Below, piece by piece: positions 16,066 to 29,200 of a DNA stretch of 64,000 nt. The stretch is from Hybos culiciformis (lineage: Eukaryota > Arthropoda > Insecta > Diptera > Hybotidae): contig OZ023273.1 of the NCBI GenBank assembly GCA_964007475.1, positions 123,923,812-123,987,811 on the forward strand, given 5' to 3'. The notes below the pieces were generated by a model, which saw nothing but the letters and a program-made list of their open reading frames with translations, did no database searches and was not told where the DNA came from. Each line of letters opens with the position of its first letter. Position 1 is the first letter of the stretch. The position numbers and the translations under genes were made by a program.

Positions 16066-16165
16066 ACTACTTCTTCTACTTCAATGGCGCTACAGCTCAT
16101 TTCGGGCCTTGGCTTCCTCTGAGGTTTCGTGACGTTTTGTTTTCTCGGACAGAGTGGATAATCAT
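16066..16165. repeat. degenerate dispersed repeat, family not identified
   Basis: This is a patch of clearly higher GC content with CAATGGCGCTACAGCTCATT and GGGCCTTGGCTTCCTCTG. It lies immediately left of the hAT insertion. The wording resembles a repeat that I associate with several insect genomes, but I cannot assign it to a family, and no open frame supports a gene. Confidence 0.35.
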
Positions 16166-16215
16166 TTTTAAAATTATTTGCTGAATATGCATAATAATAT
16201 ACCTAATATCTAGAA

Positions 16216-16828
16216 CAACGGTTCCCAAAGTGTGGTACGCGTACCACTAGTGGTACATTACGCTTAGGCCAGTGGTACAATATTTTCTTCTATTACAAAC
16301 TAATTGATTTTATTTATTGTTTCGTATATGAAAAATTAGTAATTTTTTTAATTGAACTTTTAAAAAATTCGCACTTTTTTTTTCTTTCTGAAAAAAATTT
16401 AGATGCGTTTTCAGAGGTAGAAAGAGATCAGTTATCAGAAATTTCTTGTAATGGTGATTTAAAACTTGAATTTAAACAGCAAAATTTAAGATATTTTTGG
16501 TTCCAACGACGGTCTTAATATGAAGCAATTTCTTATAAAGCTTGAAACTTTTGATGCCATTTGTTTCATCATATTTATGTGAAGTCTGATTTTCCGCAAT
16601 ATTGAGAATTAAAAATAATTTCAAAACACTTTTAAACCTTACGTTTAAAATTAACTAAAATTGAACTTAATATTACATATCTAATGGGCAACAAACAACT
16701 TCATCCTTCACATTAACTACTATGTAAAAATGTAGTTTATTATTTTAAAAATTTCTGATTTTTTATGCAGTGGTACGTATATTTAAGAAAAGTATATTGA
16801 CAATAGAGAAAAAGTTTGGGAACCGCTG
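16216..16828 (+). mobile_element. hAT-family DNA transposon, non-autonomous relic
   Basis: The element begins CAACGGTTCCCAAAG and ends TTTGGGAACCGCTG, which are inverted ends of hAT type. It is flanked by a perfect 8-bp target duplication ATCTAGAA at 16208-16215 and 16829-16836, the length typical of hAT elements. At 613 bp it cannot encode a transposase of about 600 residues. It still carries a broken piece of one on the plus strand (see the separate entry), so it is a deletion derivative. Confidence 0.9.
16402..16658 (+). pseudogene. hAT transposase C-terminal fragment, broken
   Basis: One frame from 16402 reads DAFSEVERDQLSEISC then NGDLKLEFKQQNLRYFW. A second frame from 16542 reads LKLLMPFVSSYLCEV, a TGA stop, then FSAILRIK. 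Together they resemble the C-terminal dimerisation region of hAT transposases, which has a conserved L-x-PF-x-S-YLCE-x-GFS pattern. A frameshift and a stop separate or interrupt the two blocks, and the N-terminal zinc finger and DDE catalytic region are absent. It cannot make a functional enzyme. Confidence 0.75.
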
Positions 16829-16836
16829 ATCTAGAA

Positions 16837-19800
16837 TATTATGAATTTTTGTTAAAATAACATGTATTTTGTAAAATATACATCAGATTGACAAGTAGAT
16901 ACACCTACCTACCAATATTTATTTTTTTATAAATTATTTTTCTTGTTTATAATAACGATAAGATTATATTCAACGTTAAAATAAGTCGAAAATTTTGAAT
17001 TCAGTATAATTTTTATTATTTTGAAATATATATTTGTACGTAGTATAATAATTGTATATAATTTTTTATTATAGAAAAAAAAAATAGAATATTTTCGTAT
17101 TGTTTTTTTTTTTTTTCTAGGAAAATTTAAAAATAAGATCTTTTTTAACTTTAAGATGTTGTCAACTTGACAAATGACTTAGGTTTTTGAAGTAATTTAT
17201 AACAAATAAACACAAATCTTCTACGTGATTTTCGTCTTATTTTTTTTTTTTATTTCAACGAACGGTGTGTGTTGAAATTTTTTCTTTGTTTATTTACAAT
17301 TTAAAAAAATAAAATTATATAAATTTTTTTCTTTCTTGAATAGGTTAGATTGAGGTTATAGGTTCAGCTATTTATGTTATTTACTGATATTGAAAAAAAA
17401 ATAAATTCTTATTCTTCATTTATAATTTTTTACACATAATAATAATACATATAATATAATATAATAAAATGTTAGTTTGAGGCTTCACAATTATTCGTAA
17501 ATAGTTGCTCAGTTAAAAGTGGTTTATCACACAAAAAAATTAGGTGTTTAAGGTTCAGTTAAACGTGAGTTAGATAAGATTCCCCCGATAAATCACAGCA
17601 TTGTTTATTTATATTCATTCGGGCATAAAAATATGTCCTGATTATGAAAACAATAATTAAAACAATTAATAATTTTTTTTTCTAAATTTTATTTTTCAAA
17701 TTTTAATTTTATTAATTATTTTCATTTATAGTATTTTTTTTTATATTTTTTGAAAGTTATATTTTGTTATGTATTTCAGATTCACCGAGTATCATTTTGA
17801 TGCCTTTGAAGCTCTGAATAAAATGATATTGAAAAAAAAAAGAATTTTTATGAATTAGAGTTTGACGAAAAGAATTAAATTTCAATCCAAAACCAGCCCT
17901 TTGAAAATTAAATCTTAGAAGAAAAAAAAAACGAACGGAAGTCTAAGTTCTTCTAAGTTCAAAAAAAAAAGTCAAAAACGAAGCTAATTTTAATTTCTCC
18001 TTTTTGTACTGTTTTATTTAATGTTGAATTTGACAGATTACTTACAGAATGTCATAAATATTTCGGATGAAATACGAATATATATATATATAGTTTTGAA
18101 AGTAATATACATATGTAATATTTTTATTTCTAATACATTGAAAATAAAATTAGGGTTTTTATTTATTTTTTTTTTCTCAAATTTTCAATAGAATGCATTT
18201 CAAAATTTCATGAACAATTGAAAAATAAATAAATTTTCTTTATTTATTTATTTATTTTTTTTTTTTTTTTAAATAAAATAAAATAAAAAGAAAGTTTCTG
18301 TAAATATATTGGCTGTTTTTTTTTTTTTTTTTATTTTCAAATTTATTTTGATATTGCTATTTTCTGCATATTGATTTATAGAGTCAAAATTTATCTTCAA
18401 TTTTAAATTGAATTTTATTTTATATTTTTTTTTTCCAATCGAATTTACATACTTTCAGTCGTAATAGGAATATCAATTTACTTATATATTGCATGAAAAA
18501 AAAAATTTGTTATGATTTTTCTCCGTTTATACACATAAGAAAATAGGGCTTGTGGAAAAATGAATGATAACAACACACAAAATAAAAATCTTACAATTTC
18601 CGTCCGTCAACAAGGATAGACTCACATGTTATATTATAATAAACCATCATTTTTCAAAATTATATATTTTTATATAGACTATTTCCAGGAGTTAATAAGT
18701 GAACCCAACTTTTTTACTTAAAGAGCGTCCACAAAAAGTTAGTTGTCTAGTATTTTGAAATTCATCATCAAACAGCCAAAATCTGCATCTAACGATGAGA
18801 TACTTTAAACTCTTGCCCACAAACTTTTTATAAGATTTTAAAAGAAACTATTAAAAAATTAAAAGTATGCTAACACCACTTAGAAATTTCGTTTTCGTTG
18901 TGACCTCTTAATATTCATGGAAATTATACTCTTTTATAAACACACATTTAGGAGTAAATTTGAAATTTTATTTACAATTATTACTTTTGAACGGACGAAA
19001 TAACATTTTAATAAGTGAGTATTGGAATAAAATTTAATATGAAAAATTTACGTATAGTACTTATATTATATGAAATTTTCCGAAAAATCTTTTCATAAAT
19101 TTATACATATACATATAGTAATTCTGTTCAGTCGGTTTCTTTCACTATGTCATTGTTATTTTTGTTTTACAAAATGTACATTAGGGCAATATCCGGTTGA
19201 CAATGATAGAAAATAATAAATTATAGAATTATGAAAATGTCTATTTGCATTATTGCAATAAAATATTTTCAATAAAAAAAAAAAAAATATTTTTTATGAA
19301 GAGAAAATCTCTTTTCTTATTTAAATAAATAAACTCGTACTGTAAAGTAGAAAAAATAAAAATTTCAATCAAAACTATTATTTTTCAGATTTTTAAACAA
19401 TACCGTATAATATTTCAATATTTTTATAGAAATAATAATAAGAAATTTTTGGTAAACATTTGAAGTTAAAAATATTTCAAGGATAGTTAAAAAAATTTTC
19501 GCATCAACGACCATCTCAATTTCGCACTAAAGTCTTTTACCTTTCATTACTTACACTCTTTGTTCTTTTAATTTTATATCTTTTCTCTAATAGATAGTTT
19601 ACCTTGGACTTCCTTAAATGCATAAATGTTTTTCAACAATTATATTTCAAAAATTTCACAAAATGTCTATTAAATATATTTTATATTTTCTCATTTAAAT
19701 TTATTTAAATTTTCATTTAAATCCAAATTTTTGATTAAAGAAAGAAAATTTTTGTTATTTATAAATAATGAATATACCTAAAAGAAGTAGAATGAAAATA

Positions 19801-21507
19801 AAAGATTAGTTTTATAAAATAATGGTTCCGTGAATTTGTATTCTGAAAAACTATTGTTCCTCCTAACTTAGAATAAGCTACTAGATTATAGTCCCCCTTC
19901 TATCAAATTTATATCTACCCGATAGACTCCAATCAGACAAATTTCTTGAGATTTGTTTGCACTCATTTGCATTATGCTGAATCTCTAGTCTTACCACCTT
20001 ATGAAAATAGATTAAAATTGATTAATACGGACGCTTTAAAAAACAAAATTTTACTCCGTAATATTTATTTTTTTTTTAAATTAAGTTTATTGTAATAGTT
20101 TGAGTTAAATGAAATAAATAAATATTTGCCTGAAGTTGTACATTATATCTACACATTTACATATTCATTCAAAACTCACCTATGAGTCATTTAAATACAA
20201 ATCAAAATCGGATAAAAAAAAAGAAGATATTTATGTTTATTGAACATTTCATGTCAACTGAAAAAAAAAAAAAAAAGAATTAAAAACTGAATAGAAAAAA
20301 TCTAATGTTTCAATAATTTTTAACGTGCTATACATAATATCCATCTTCATCACCGACATAATAGAATTCTGGTTAATTTCATTGTGATAAATTTACATAT
20401 TTGATTAGAATTTTCATGTAAATTTTCTGTGAAAGGGAGAACTGATTTAATTTGTACATTTTTCATTGATTAAAACATTCTCATTTGATGAATTTTATTA
20501 TATTTTCTACCTATCCTGTTTAAACAATAAGTCAAAGCTTTAGGTATACATACAATGTCTACATATGTAGAAGATTTTGTTTTTTCTATTTTTATTTTAT
20601 TTTTTTTAATTCACTAAAAAAAAAATCTGTAAACTTAATTATAACTTTTAACGCTTTTTAATAAAATTTTAAAATCTATTCAAAATTTTTATTTTATCCC
20701 AAACTGAATGTTAAATTTGGATAAACCAATTTAGATTTTGATTGAATTTTGATTGATATCTTCGAAAATAACTTGATTTGATTTGATTCTTATAAAAGAA
20801 AAATATTCGTAATCGTCATTATTTGATTTTTTTTCCGTCTTTATCACTTACATTAGTTAATCAATTAGGCATGTAAATTATTCTAATTTTAATTTTAATT
20901 CAATATATAAAAAAAAGTTTCGAAACTCTTTTAGATACATATAAATACATATGAATCTTTAAGGACATTTGCTTCACAAAATTGTGGAAAAATAAACCAT
21001 AATAACATTATTTACATAATTTTTAAATCTCTTTGATATTCTCAAAGGATTAAACAATGTTCAAACAAAAATACGAAAAAAAAAATAATAAAAAAAGCAT
21101 AAAAAGAGTTAGAGAGGAAAAAAAATAAATTTATTTCAAAATTTAAAGGCAATTACTAGACTTTTGGGAATTTAATTGGGCACAAATTACTAAAATATAA
21201 ATGTACATATTTTTAGCTTTTTAATTATTTTTCTACCAAAAAAACATATAAAACTAAAGTTTATAAAATTATAAACATTCCATTTGTTTTTATAAGTATT
21301 TACCTAAGTGTAACTGTGAAACACAAATGTACATTAAGTTAGGATATGAATCGATATAAATCGTATAGATTTTAAATCTAAAAGATGTTTTTTATAAGTA
21401 TTTATATTTATTTATAAATGTATGTTACATAAATCTCTACATTTAGGATGGATCGTGAACGAATATTTTTTTTTGCCTTTATGAATTAACTCTGAGAATA
21501 GAACATA
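16837..21507. other. no gene seen
   Basis: This stretch is A+T-rich with many A and T runs and TTTA/ATTT simple repeats near 18.24 kb. I found no conserved frame, RNA gene or clear transposon end. Confidence 0.7.
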
Positions 21508-22107
21508 AATAGCGCCGATATTTTCTCTGCAAAAAATTATTTTGCGCAGATATTTTCGAACTGAATTCGCGCATAGACTTAAATTGTCAATTAAACATGG
21601 AGAGTTTCGAAGTAAAATATTTCATAATTCTCAATAACTATTTTGAGTTTAAATATGCTAACATTGATTGTTTCTAGAATTAAAATAAGTTGTCAGATCC
21701 TTTCAATTTAATTTAAAACTCTTTTGATCCAAATTTTAATATTTCTTGATTGACATAGATCAGTTGAAAAGTGATCAAACTCCCAAATTCCCAGCTTCAT
21801 AATAAAAAATAGCGCCGATATTTTCTCTGCAAAAAATTATTTTGCGCAGATATTTTCGAACTGAATTCGCGCATAGACTTAAATTGTCAATTAAACATGG
21901 AGAGTTTCGAAGTAAAATATTTCATAATTCTCAATAACTATTTTGAGTTTAAATATGCAAACATTGATTGTTTCTAGAATTAAAATAAGTTGCCAGATCC
22001 TTTCAATTTAATTTAAAACTCTTTTGATCCAAATTTTAATATTTCTTGATTGACATAGATCAGTTGAAAAGTGATCAAACTCCCAAATTCCCAGCTTCAT
22101 AATTAAC
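21508..22107 (+). repeat. 300-bp tandem duplication
   Basis: Two head-to-tail copies start at 21508 and 21808 with a period of exactly 300 bp. I saw two substitutions between them: ATGCTA versus ATGCAA near 21659/21959, and GTTGTCAG versus GTTGCCAG near 21692/21992. Each copy begins TAGCGCCGATATTTTCTCTG and includes a near-palindromic CTGCAAAA...TTTTGCGCAG. The few differences indicate a recent duplication. No coding frame is seen. Confidence 0.95.
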
Positions 22108-25056
22108 TCATAAAATAATTAACTCCTAAATCATTTTATTTGTAAAATAGTCTAAATTAAGTTAAATATTTAATAGTACAAAGAATTATTCTATAGGTAT
22201 ATAAAAAAAAATTATAGAAGCCCTACTGTGTTTTTAAAAAAATAGAAAAAGATAAAATTTAAGAAGAACACCTTTTTACATTATAAAAAATTTATATTTT
22301 TTCACAAGTGACTGCATTTTGAACTTTTATTTTTAGGATAATATTTTGTTTGTTCCGTGAACTTTTTTAAATCCTAAAATAATAAAAGTTTCAAATATGA
22401 AACATTGCGAAACAATCATGTATATATATATTTTTTTTATTTTTGTAAACAAATCTTTCACTAAATTTTATCCAGCTTTAAACTGAAGCCTTTTTTGGGC
22501 TGTTTCTATATTTTAATACTATTTTTCTATACTATAGTCTTTTTTTTTTATTATTGTATGAATTTTCTTTTTTCTTTTTTTTTTTTTTTTGTATACTGCA
22601 CAATTTTACATGTATCCTTCTGGCTATTTTTGAAAATTATTTGACTAGACATTTTGTTGCTATACTGTACACTTTGTATATGAATATTTTTCTATATATA
22701 TGTATATATACGTATATCAAAAAGGTAAAATCTAATTAAATGCTGAAATGTTTATTTTAACTGTTAAGTAATCAGAGAAACACATATAACACTCAATGAT
22801 GTGCTAAACAAAGCTAAAATATATGTATGTGAAAAATACCTGGCTGAAAAAAGGTAATGTTTATTTTAATTCATAAATTGTTAGTCTAGGTCAAATAAAC
22901 TTAAAAAAAAAAAAATAAAAAAAAGACTAAAAACTTTTGAATTTTTTATTAGAAAAAAAAATCATACATATACTTGTTTTTAATGAATACATTTTAACTT
23001 AAATATATATAAATTCAACATGCAATTTTTTCTCGCAGCGATTCTAATTAAAAAATAGATTAAATTGTAAAATTTAGTTTTGTCTAAGTCTTAATAATAA
23101 TTTTCATTAATATAGATCTATAAGTATGAATTGTACATATTGTGTTCAAAAATAAAAAAAAATTGCTTCTACCATACAACATAAAAAGATAAAAAGAAAA
23201 TATTTACCAACTATAATGAACAATGATTTAATTAATTTTTACTCTATTAAACCCGTTTTGTTAACTTTTAGTTCATTATTTTAATTGAAATAAAAGTTAA
23301 ATTAAACTTTCTGATTTTCCAAAGAAAAATAAAGATTTATAATTTACAAGTCAAACAATCAATGAAATTTGAAATTAATTGAGAATCTTATTTTTAAATT
23401 TTGTTTTATGTTCCATATTTGAAATTTTGAACCTAATACATTAATTTTTTTTTATTTTTTTTATTTCAACTAACATACATGTTTATTGATTTTTATATTT
23501 GGATAATATATTGTTCATCAATAATGTTCGATTATGTAAAGAAAAAAACCTTCTTAATTATAATTTTAATTATTATTTTCCTGCTTACACATCATTTTAT
23601 TTTAACTATAAGATAAACGAAAATAATTTTTCTCTTTATATAATCGGATTCTATGATAAAGCTCCAAAGAATAATCGAAATATAAATATGTACAAATGAT
23701 TTTATTTAAAATAAATTAGTTACATTAGGATTGATTGCTATTAAATTATGTATAAGTATACATATATTAATGACTTATATTTTTTATTTTATTTACTGCG
23801 AAACAATACACAAACAAATTCATTAAATTAGTTACATCCATTTCCATTGTTCATTATCCTCGTCCTCCTATACAATGAAAAAGCACATAATTAATTTATA
23901 CAAAAATCATCGAACAATTAATAACATAAATTGAAATGAATACTTGAAAAAAAAAATATCCTAATCATTTCTTAAATTTTTTAAATTTATTTATTTTTAA
24001 AACTTGATTATATTTTTAATATTAAAAAATTCTTTAAAATACCAAAAACTTAAACTATCATTTCGAAAGTTTCATAATTTGCTGTATTACGAGATAAAAT
24101 TTCTATATAAGTACATAATACAGAATTTAGTTTTAAAGTGTAATTTTATTGTAAATCTTAAGTGATAATTTATTGTAAATCACAATATTCGAACGAAATT
24201 GATAACAGAAACTAAAAGTTTTTGTTCTTAATGCATTTTAAGGTTTTGAAAACTTTATTTTCTTTGAAGTTATATATATTGGTTTTTTTTCTTTCAGATC
24301 CACAGGTTATTTTTTTTATTTTGAATTTTATATGTATTTTCTTTTAGTTTTTAGGAAAATTCTACGTATATATATAAGATATATATAAGATTTTATAGTC
24401 AGAATCTCTGGGGTAAAGTTTATTTTAAAAAACTTTAAAATTCAAAATATTTATAAATTACATATAAAATACTTTTCATTTAACCAATTCCATAATGTAA
24501 TAAATCCTAACATAAAATACTTTGACCCATAAAAATGTATGTATAAATCTAATACATTTAGATGTATATTTTATGAATTGAATTTGACCTATATGGTTTT
24601 TGTGGTAATGTGTTTAAATAAAGAAGTGGTTCTGTTTTACAAATGGCATTGAAAAAAACAATGGCAAAAAAAAAAAAATTAAATATATGAAACTAAGCGA
24701 TTGATGGCCATTCATTTATTTACTTAAAATGCAGAAATTTTAAATCCTAAAATAATACAATTAAAATGCTGTGTTATTGGATTATTCTACCGAATGTTTT
24801 AATTTTTATTTTTTGTTTTTGTTATAGTTAGAGCTCCATATGGGCTCGATATGTATTTATGTGCATGAAAATAAGCAATTTATTACAACATCTAATCTGA
24901 AGGAAGTTTTTTCTTTAAATTAAAACTAAGTTAAATTAGATATTATGTGCGAAATCGGGATTATAATCTTTTTACAATTTCTTTTTTTTTTGAAGTCTTA
25001 ACGCAAAAGGTTTACATTTTAAATTTTAAGGAAATTGTTCAATAAAGAAGATCCAA
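22108..25056. other. no gene seen
   Basis: This is A+T-rich sequence with TA repeats (22.42, 22.69 and 24.37 kb). The 61- and 66-codon frames at 22554 and 23499 are of low complexity and considered chance. Confidence 0.7.
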
Positions 25057-25960
25057 CCAGCGGCGGACTGGCACGAAAATTCGGCCCGGGCATTTCAAAA
25101 TTATTCGTTGCAATATGTCACGTCTTTAAAGTCTTTTAAGAGCGTTGTAATGAAATTTGCTTAGAAAATAATAAACTTCCTAAATCTAACTCATTAGCAT
25201 TTAAAAAATAAGCTTATGTAAAATTTCTATGCATCTATGTTCTATGTCCCAATCAAAAAACCTGAGTCTACCTCTGTGTATGAAGAAAAATTTATTTTCT
25301 ACTTTTTTATGCGGCTTGGCCTCAGTTTTGTTTAAAAACTCGTTTTTTATTTATTTTTATTTTCTGTCTTTTACAAATTTTCCTCGATTTTTCATGAAAT
25401 TTTTTATGGTTGTTGAAGATTTATCACTAATCATACTGATGAAAATTTTTCCGATGATTTTCCCGCTTTTCCGAGTTTTCCATGGACTTTTCCACAAAAG
25501 CAACTTTATACAACTCATTACGCAATACAACTTTGTCTCAGGTTGCAAACGCTCAAACGGAGAAACTCCGGAAAAACGTTTTACCTGAACTTTCCTAGAT
25601 TTTCTCTGCAAGTTTTCACCATTGTCGGAGAGAAAGTAATGATGCCAGTTAATAAGTAACTTGATCCTGCATAATTTAGAAAACTTTTTTACTGGAAAAA
25701 TCGGAAAACTCTGTATTTTTCCTGAAACGGATTTATCACTAATCAAATTTGTACCAAATTTTCAAATGATTTTTCCGGATTTTCCGGGTTTTCAATGAAA
25801 ATTTCCGGTTCAAATTTTGATATATTCAATTGTCACGCGACATGAACCTGTGTACCAAATTTCAGCTCGCTGTGATGACGAAAAGCGGCTCTACGAGAGT
25901 GTTGAAAATGGTCAAAATACAGACAGACAAATTCGTGTACGATTTAATAATAATTGTGGC
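25057..25960. repeat. composite dispersed repeat with internal direct repeats
   Basis: The region starts with GC-rich CAGCGGCGGACTGGCACG and CGGCCCGGGCA. It then carries two related blocks, GATTTATCACTAATCA near 25422 and near 25731, each followed by runs of TTTTCCG-type sequence, and ends with GTACCAAATTTCAGCTCG and GTCAAAATACAGACAGACAA. Frames of 119 codons (plus, 25229) and 129 codons (minus, 25357) overlap here but follow the repeat structure and match nothing I recognise. It is probably a relic transposable element of unknown class. Confidence 0.6.
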
Positions 25961-26124
25961 CTCAAAAAGAAATAAATTTTATCGGAATCTTATCGGAAGA
26001 AATAAATCTTATGAAATCGGACCCAACAATTTAAATATGTAATTGTTTAATTTAGAGAATTCCTTATTGGATAATCAAATTATTAAAATATTACTTTTAA
26101 TTCTGGATTCGTAAGCTTGTAAAG

Positions 26125-26235
26125 AATATATTAAATTAAAAAAACTGTCGACCCACCGGGTATGCCCGGCTACCACTCCGCCGATGGATCCAACTAACAA
26201 ATTTTGGAATTGGAACATCTTTCGTTTGAACGCTA
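26125..26235. other. GC-rich patch, possible repeat relic
   Basis: CCCACCGGGTATGCCCGGCT and CCACTCCGCCGATGGATCC stand out from their surroundings. On the minus strand the frame 26075-26314 reads through as 79 codons including VGSIGGVVAGHTRWVDS, which I do not recognise. The string CCGGGTATGCCCGG is a near-perfect palindrome. Confidence 0.3.
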
Positions 26236-29200
26236 CATATACTCGTGCAATATAAATATGTCTAGAAGAATTTCCATTTGTCATACAATAATATCCTTGT
26301 TTAAATTCATGCAAATTATGAATAATACAAATAAATTATTATAAAAGTTAATATTATTTGACAAAAAAAAAAAATATGAAAAGTATCAATAATTTGTAAG
26401 CAGAGCTTAATTTATTTAAACCTAAAATAAATATAAGGTACTTAAAGTTTCAAAATAACATCAATATTTGAGGAAAATATATTGTTCCCAAAGGGGTTAA
26501 AAAAAATAAATATTTTTTAAGGGAGGTTATTAGTTAAAATTAGGAAGCATGGTTGAAATTTTTGGGGACAGATAATGGATATTTGGATGTCAATTTTGTG
26601 GTTTTTTGTTATTGTGTTAATAAAATACAAAACAAAAATCTGAGGAAGAACAAAAAGTATTTGAAAAAGGTCAAAACTGATTTTGGAAGTTTTTATATTT
26701 TCCTAATAGGTTTATTTATTTTCCAAATAAAAACCATTAGTTTTGTAACAGAAAAAAAAACAAAAACAAAAAAAAAATCTATTTGAAAATATTGGACAAA
26801 AACAAAATAATACTAAAATGAATTTAATCCAGGCGATTTATTGCTTAAATTTTAGATTCAAATCAAAACTGGTCAAGAGGTAAGCTGATATATAGTTATT
26901 TGTATGTATTTATGTCAGTTTTTCGAGAAATAAAGAATTACTTATTAAACTTACTAAACGTTTTAGGTGTTTTTTTTTTTTTTTAGATAAATCAAGATAA
27001 AAAAAAAGTGAAAGATTTATTAGAAAAGAAAATTTTTATTTATTGTAAAATCAACTTCCATGAAGTTCAAGCATGAAAGCGTTTATAATCTCCAATGTTT
27101 TATACTATATCGATCAATCGAAAGAACTGAAAAAAGAATTATTGTTGAATGTAGATTACCACAATGTTTACTAAGGTGTAAGCTCCTTATTCGGTGTCAG
27201 GATAATAGTGGATTTATTTGAATTTAATTTAAGCTAAAGTTTAAATAAAAGTAGAAATTTTATTTTCAGTTCAAAGTTTAAATATGATAATAATGTCAAT
27301 ACAAACTCATTAATATTCACAGATTCATAAAAGCTTTAAATAATATATTTGTAATAATAATAAGAAAACTTAATAAATAATATAGTAAGTAACTTAAGAG
27401 TAAGTACATAATTCAAATGTCTTAATAACGAGAAATGTGATGAATCTATTCGTTTTTGTCACAAAATCTTTTTCAAGTGAAAATTTGATTCAGATGTGAA
27501 TTAGAAATGCTCTCAAAGAAGATATTAATAATGATTGTTGTCAAGATATTGAGTGAATTGTTTTTTTTTTTTTCATGTTCTCAGAATATAATTTTCGCTT
27601 TTTCTATGAAGAGATTTCCAAACCAAAATAATCAAATTATTGTATATAGAATTACAAACAAAAAATTAAAATAAAAAAATAAAAATTTGGGTTTTTGAGT
27701 GATGTTTTTCTTCTTCCCATATTTTTTATTTTTTTTTAATCTTGAAATTGAGATTTTAGTAATTGGTTTTTTGTAAAAAATTTCCCATGCTTTGTTTTTT
27801 TTTTTTTTTTAAAGAAAATTTGAAATGTAAACAAAACAGGGTAAATAACAAAATGTATATTTCCGTAAAAATAAAAATTTGTTAAAATAAAGAAACAACT
27901 TCCAATTTTGACGATTTTTTATTCCCATTGACTTTTGTTTTTTTTTTTTTTCAACTTATTCGCGTTTTTATTTAAAGCTTTTACAAGTATAAAAAAAAGA
28001 TGAGGGTTACTGATGTTATCAAGAAAACTTAAGAAAATAAAAAAAAAATGTTTAAAATTTGGCTTCTTATATTTCTTTTCGTTTTTTTACTTTTTTTTTT
28101 TAACATTTTTTATTCTTTATTTTCTAAGCTGGTACACAACCCAACTGTTAAAAGAACAAAACTTTTTGATTTTTCCACCGTGAAAGAAAAAAAAGAAATA
28201 TTTTTTTTTCTTCATTTTCTTTATATTTTTTTACAATTTTTTCATCACGGAAAATAAATTTTTTTAAATAAAAAGCTATAAAATATATTTCCATCTACCT
28301 TAACATCTTTATTATACAGATGTATATATTTTTGTTGAAAGAAAAAATTTTTTTTTTTAAATGTCAGTGTGCAAGAATTATTGTTGATTTTCAATGATTT
28401 CATTATGTAGGCACGAAATTGAAAGCGAAAAAAAAAATAAAAAAATTATAATATTAAAATATTTTTAAATTATTTTAACCCGATGATAAAAGTTTCTTAG
28501 AAAATTTAAGTACAATTTTAAATTCATAAATATAATTAAATAAAATGTTAAGTCGCGACCTAGTTATAAGATTTTGAATGCACTATGTAAAAATTGGTCA
28601 AAATAGTTTTTTTTTACACTAAAACTATTTAAGTAAGTCGGTTCTGGAACAAATTTTTGTGTGTTGTATTATGGGCTTAAATTGAAATAACCAAATTTTG
28701 AATTACGAATAAAATAATTTCTTTAATATGATAAAATTTTATGTGAATTATTATTGCAATGATTATATAAAAAGGAAACTATTATATCAATTAAAATATT
28801 TTCAACAGAACACTATGACAATCCAGTATCATATTACTCATAATTAATCTGTAATTGTTGTAAAACTAATTTAATTCTATATTATCAATTATGATTCCTA
28901 TTTTATACACAGTGCAATTTTCAAATATTCATGTACAATTAATTCTTTGATTAAAAATGAGTAAATGACAATAATTTTCTGTACATAATTGACAATTATG
29001 ATATGATTGAATTTATTTGTTTACGAAACATTTTTCCAGTGAAAATTTGAACAAATCTATATAATTTCGAAAGCTTTTATTAATCTATAATTATACTTAA
29101 TTATACTAGCCATGTACAAATGAAATTTCTGAGAAGCTGGTAATCAGAATCCAATAAAATAAAATAAAAAATCAAAACAAACTAAGCGAAACGTCAATAT

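Noticed and set aside
25229..25746. Overlapping 119- and 129-codon frames on opposite strands
   Set aside because: They lie in a composite repeat, contain duplicated segments that mirror the DNA repeat, and show no known domain.
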